The translations under genes were made by a program, and so were the position numbers. Below the pieces are notes generated by a model that was not told the origin of the DNA, searched no databases, and was given only the letters and a program-made list of their open reading frames with translations. 64,000 nt of DNA. Source: Lachnospiraceae bacterium (GTDB lineage Bacteria > Bacillota > Clostridia > Lachnospirales > Lachnospiraceae). Positions within the stretch are counted from its first letter, which is position 1; the number at the start of each line of letters is the position of its first letter. The DNA lies in contig JAGBEV010000031.1 of assembly GCA_017936785.1 (NCBI GenBank), forward strand, positions 1 through 64,000, in the 5' to 3' direction. This document shows positions 63,461 through 64,000 of this stretch, piece by piece.

Positions 63461-64000
63461 TCACACATATTCTAATACCAAAATAACAACTGCTGCTATT
63501 ATGCACAAAATACCCATACATAATTGTCCAGTTCTCACAGGACTAACTCTGACGAATGCCTCCTCAGGTTTTTGTGGATTAATATATAATTCATAACTTT
63601 CACCAACAACAGGTATCATAATATTTGATGCATTGCAATCTTTATACTTATATAAAGTATCATTCCACTCATACTCCCAGGTCGGGACATAAACGTGAGG
63701 CTTGTTATACCCAAACCCAGATCCCCGTCTGGAATTGATTCTCTTTCTTTCCAAATCCGAACATTTTGCCAAAACCACTTGTGTGCAACAGTTTTTAATA
63801 TAGATACTTTCCGCAATCGATGCGTAGCAAAGTGCTATACCAAGTATGGCAAATGCAATAATTGCAGATATAATTAATATCGTTCTTTTTAAAGTGATAG
63901 ATGTCTCCGGATTTTCTACCACATTTTTTAAATAATATAGTGGTGTAATCATCATCATCATTCCGATTATAGGAATCAGCCATAAATAAGCTTTCCTCAA
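63461..64000 (-). CDS. DUF3592-type membrane protein, runs off right edge
   Basis: The visible 179 residues have two membrane segments near the N-terminus (about 7-25 and 40-63) and one at the C-terminus. Between them is an extracytoplasmic beta domain with YVPTWEYEWNDTLYKYKD and LYINPQKPEEAFV. The last motif (Asn-Pro-x-x-Pro-Glu-x) is typical of DUF3592 proteins. The first visible codon is TTG at the window edge, so the true start may lie outside. Function unknown; such proteins are often scattered near accessory genes. Confidence 0.75.
   Translation of the reverse strand: MRKAYLWLIPIIGMMMMITPLYYLKNVVENPETSITLKRTILIISAIIAFAILGIALCYASIAESIYIKNCCTQVVLAKCSDLERKRINSRRGSGFGYNKPHVYVPTWEYEWNDTLYKYKDCNASNIMIPVVGESYELYINPQKPEEAFVRVSPVRTGQLCMGILCIIAAVVILVLEYV

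Overview
The window looks like chromosome of an anaerobic, spore-forming, Gram-positive clostridium, most likely a gut Lachnospiraceae (Blautia/Ruminococcus-like). Pointers are the spoIIGA-sigE-sigG block, the division and cell-wall (dcw) cluster headed by mraZ, the oxygen-sensitive NrdD/NrdG ribonucleotide reductase, a PASTA kinase with its phosphatase, diaminopimelate-type MurE, AGGAGG-like ribosome sites and moderate GC. The genus is inference. No rRNA, tRNA, CRISPR array, integrase or intact insertion sequence was seen.

Layout. 0-7 kb: end fragment of a YlmC/YmxH gene, an HD protein, an AraC regulator divergent from a GH3 beta-glucosidase, a two-gene chromate-type transporter and two membrane proteins. 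7-14 kb: a leftward series sbcD-sbcC-sfsA-HAD phosphatase, two of whose junctions are ATGA overlaps, then a flavin reductase-rubredoxin fusion. 13.5-19.1 kb: nrdD and nrdG, with long hairpin elements on both sides of nrdD, then rightward genes for the last two steps of IMP synthesis as separate proteins. 19.2-20.1 kb: an Rpn-family nuclease. 20.4-36.3 kb: the leftward dcw cluster (mraZ, rsmH, ftsL, two transpeptidases, mraY, ftsW, murA, divIB, ftsZ) running into spoIIGA, sigE, a lipoprotein and sigG. 36.6-51.8 kb: leftward housekeeping genes (murE, priA, def, fmt, yugP-like, rsmB, rlmN, prpC, prkC, rsgA, rpe, ychF, lgt). 52-64 kb: an accessory flank with a hybrid histidine kinase, a PadR/DUF2812 pair, an AbrB-glycosyltransferase pair, small unknown proteins, an acetyltransferase, a P-loop kinase-like protein and an Lsa-type ABC-F antibiotic-resistance protein.

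How the genes work together. Transcription from 51.8 down to 20.4 kb links protein maturation, ribosome modification, the PrkC/PrpC cell-wall signalling pair, lipoprotein lipidation, septal peptidoglycan synthesis and the mother-cell/forespore sigma factors. Readable controls are a sigma-A promoter followed by three 10-bp-phased MraZ boxes before mraZ, a promoter with 21-bp spacing and Spo0A-like boxes before spoIIGA, a consensus promoter overlaid by a PadR operator, and a terminator/antiterminator leader with short upstream ORFs before the ABC-F gene.

The most unusual feature is a set of long hairpin elements (236-266 bp) at 14.2, 16.9 and 27.9 kb. Their outer arms are perfectly or nearly perfectly complementary but differ in sequence from copy to copy. 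Two of them share a core with a conserved internal mismatch and two central hairpins that change in a compensatory way. They match no family I can name and are the best candidate here for something undescribed. A shorter 23-bp-arm hairpin lies at 24.3 kb.
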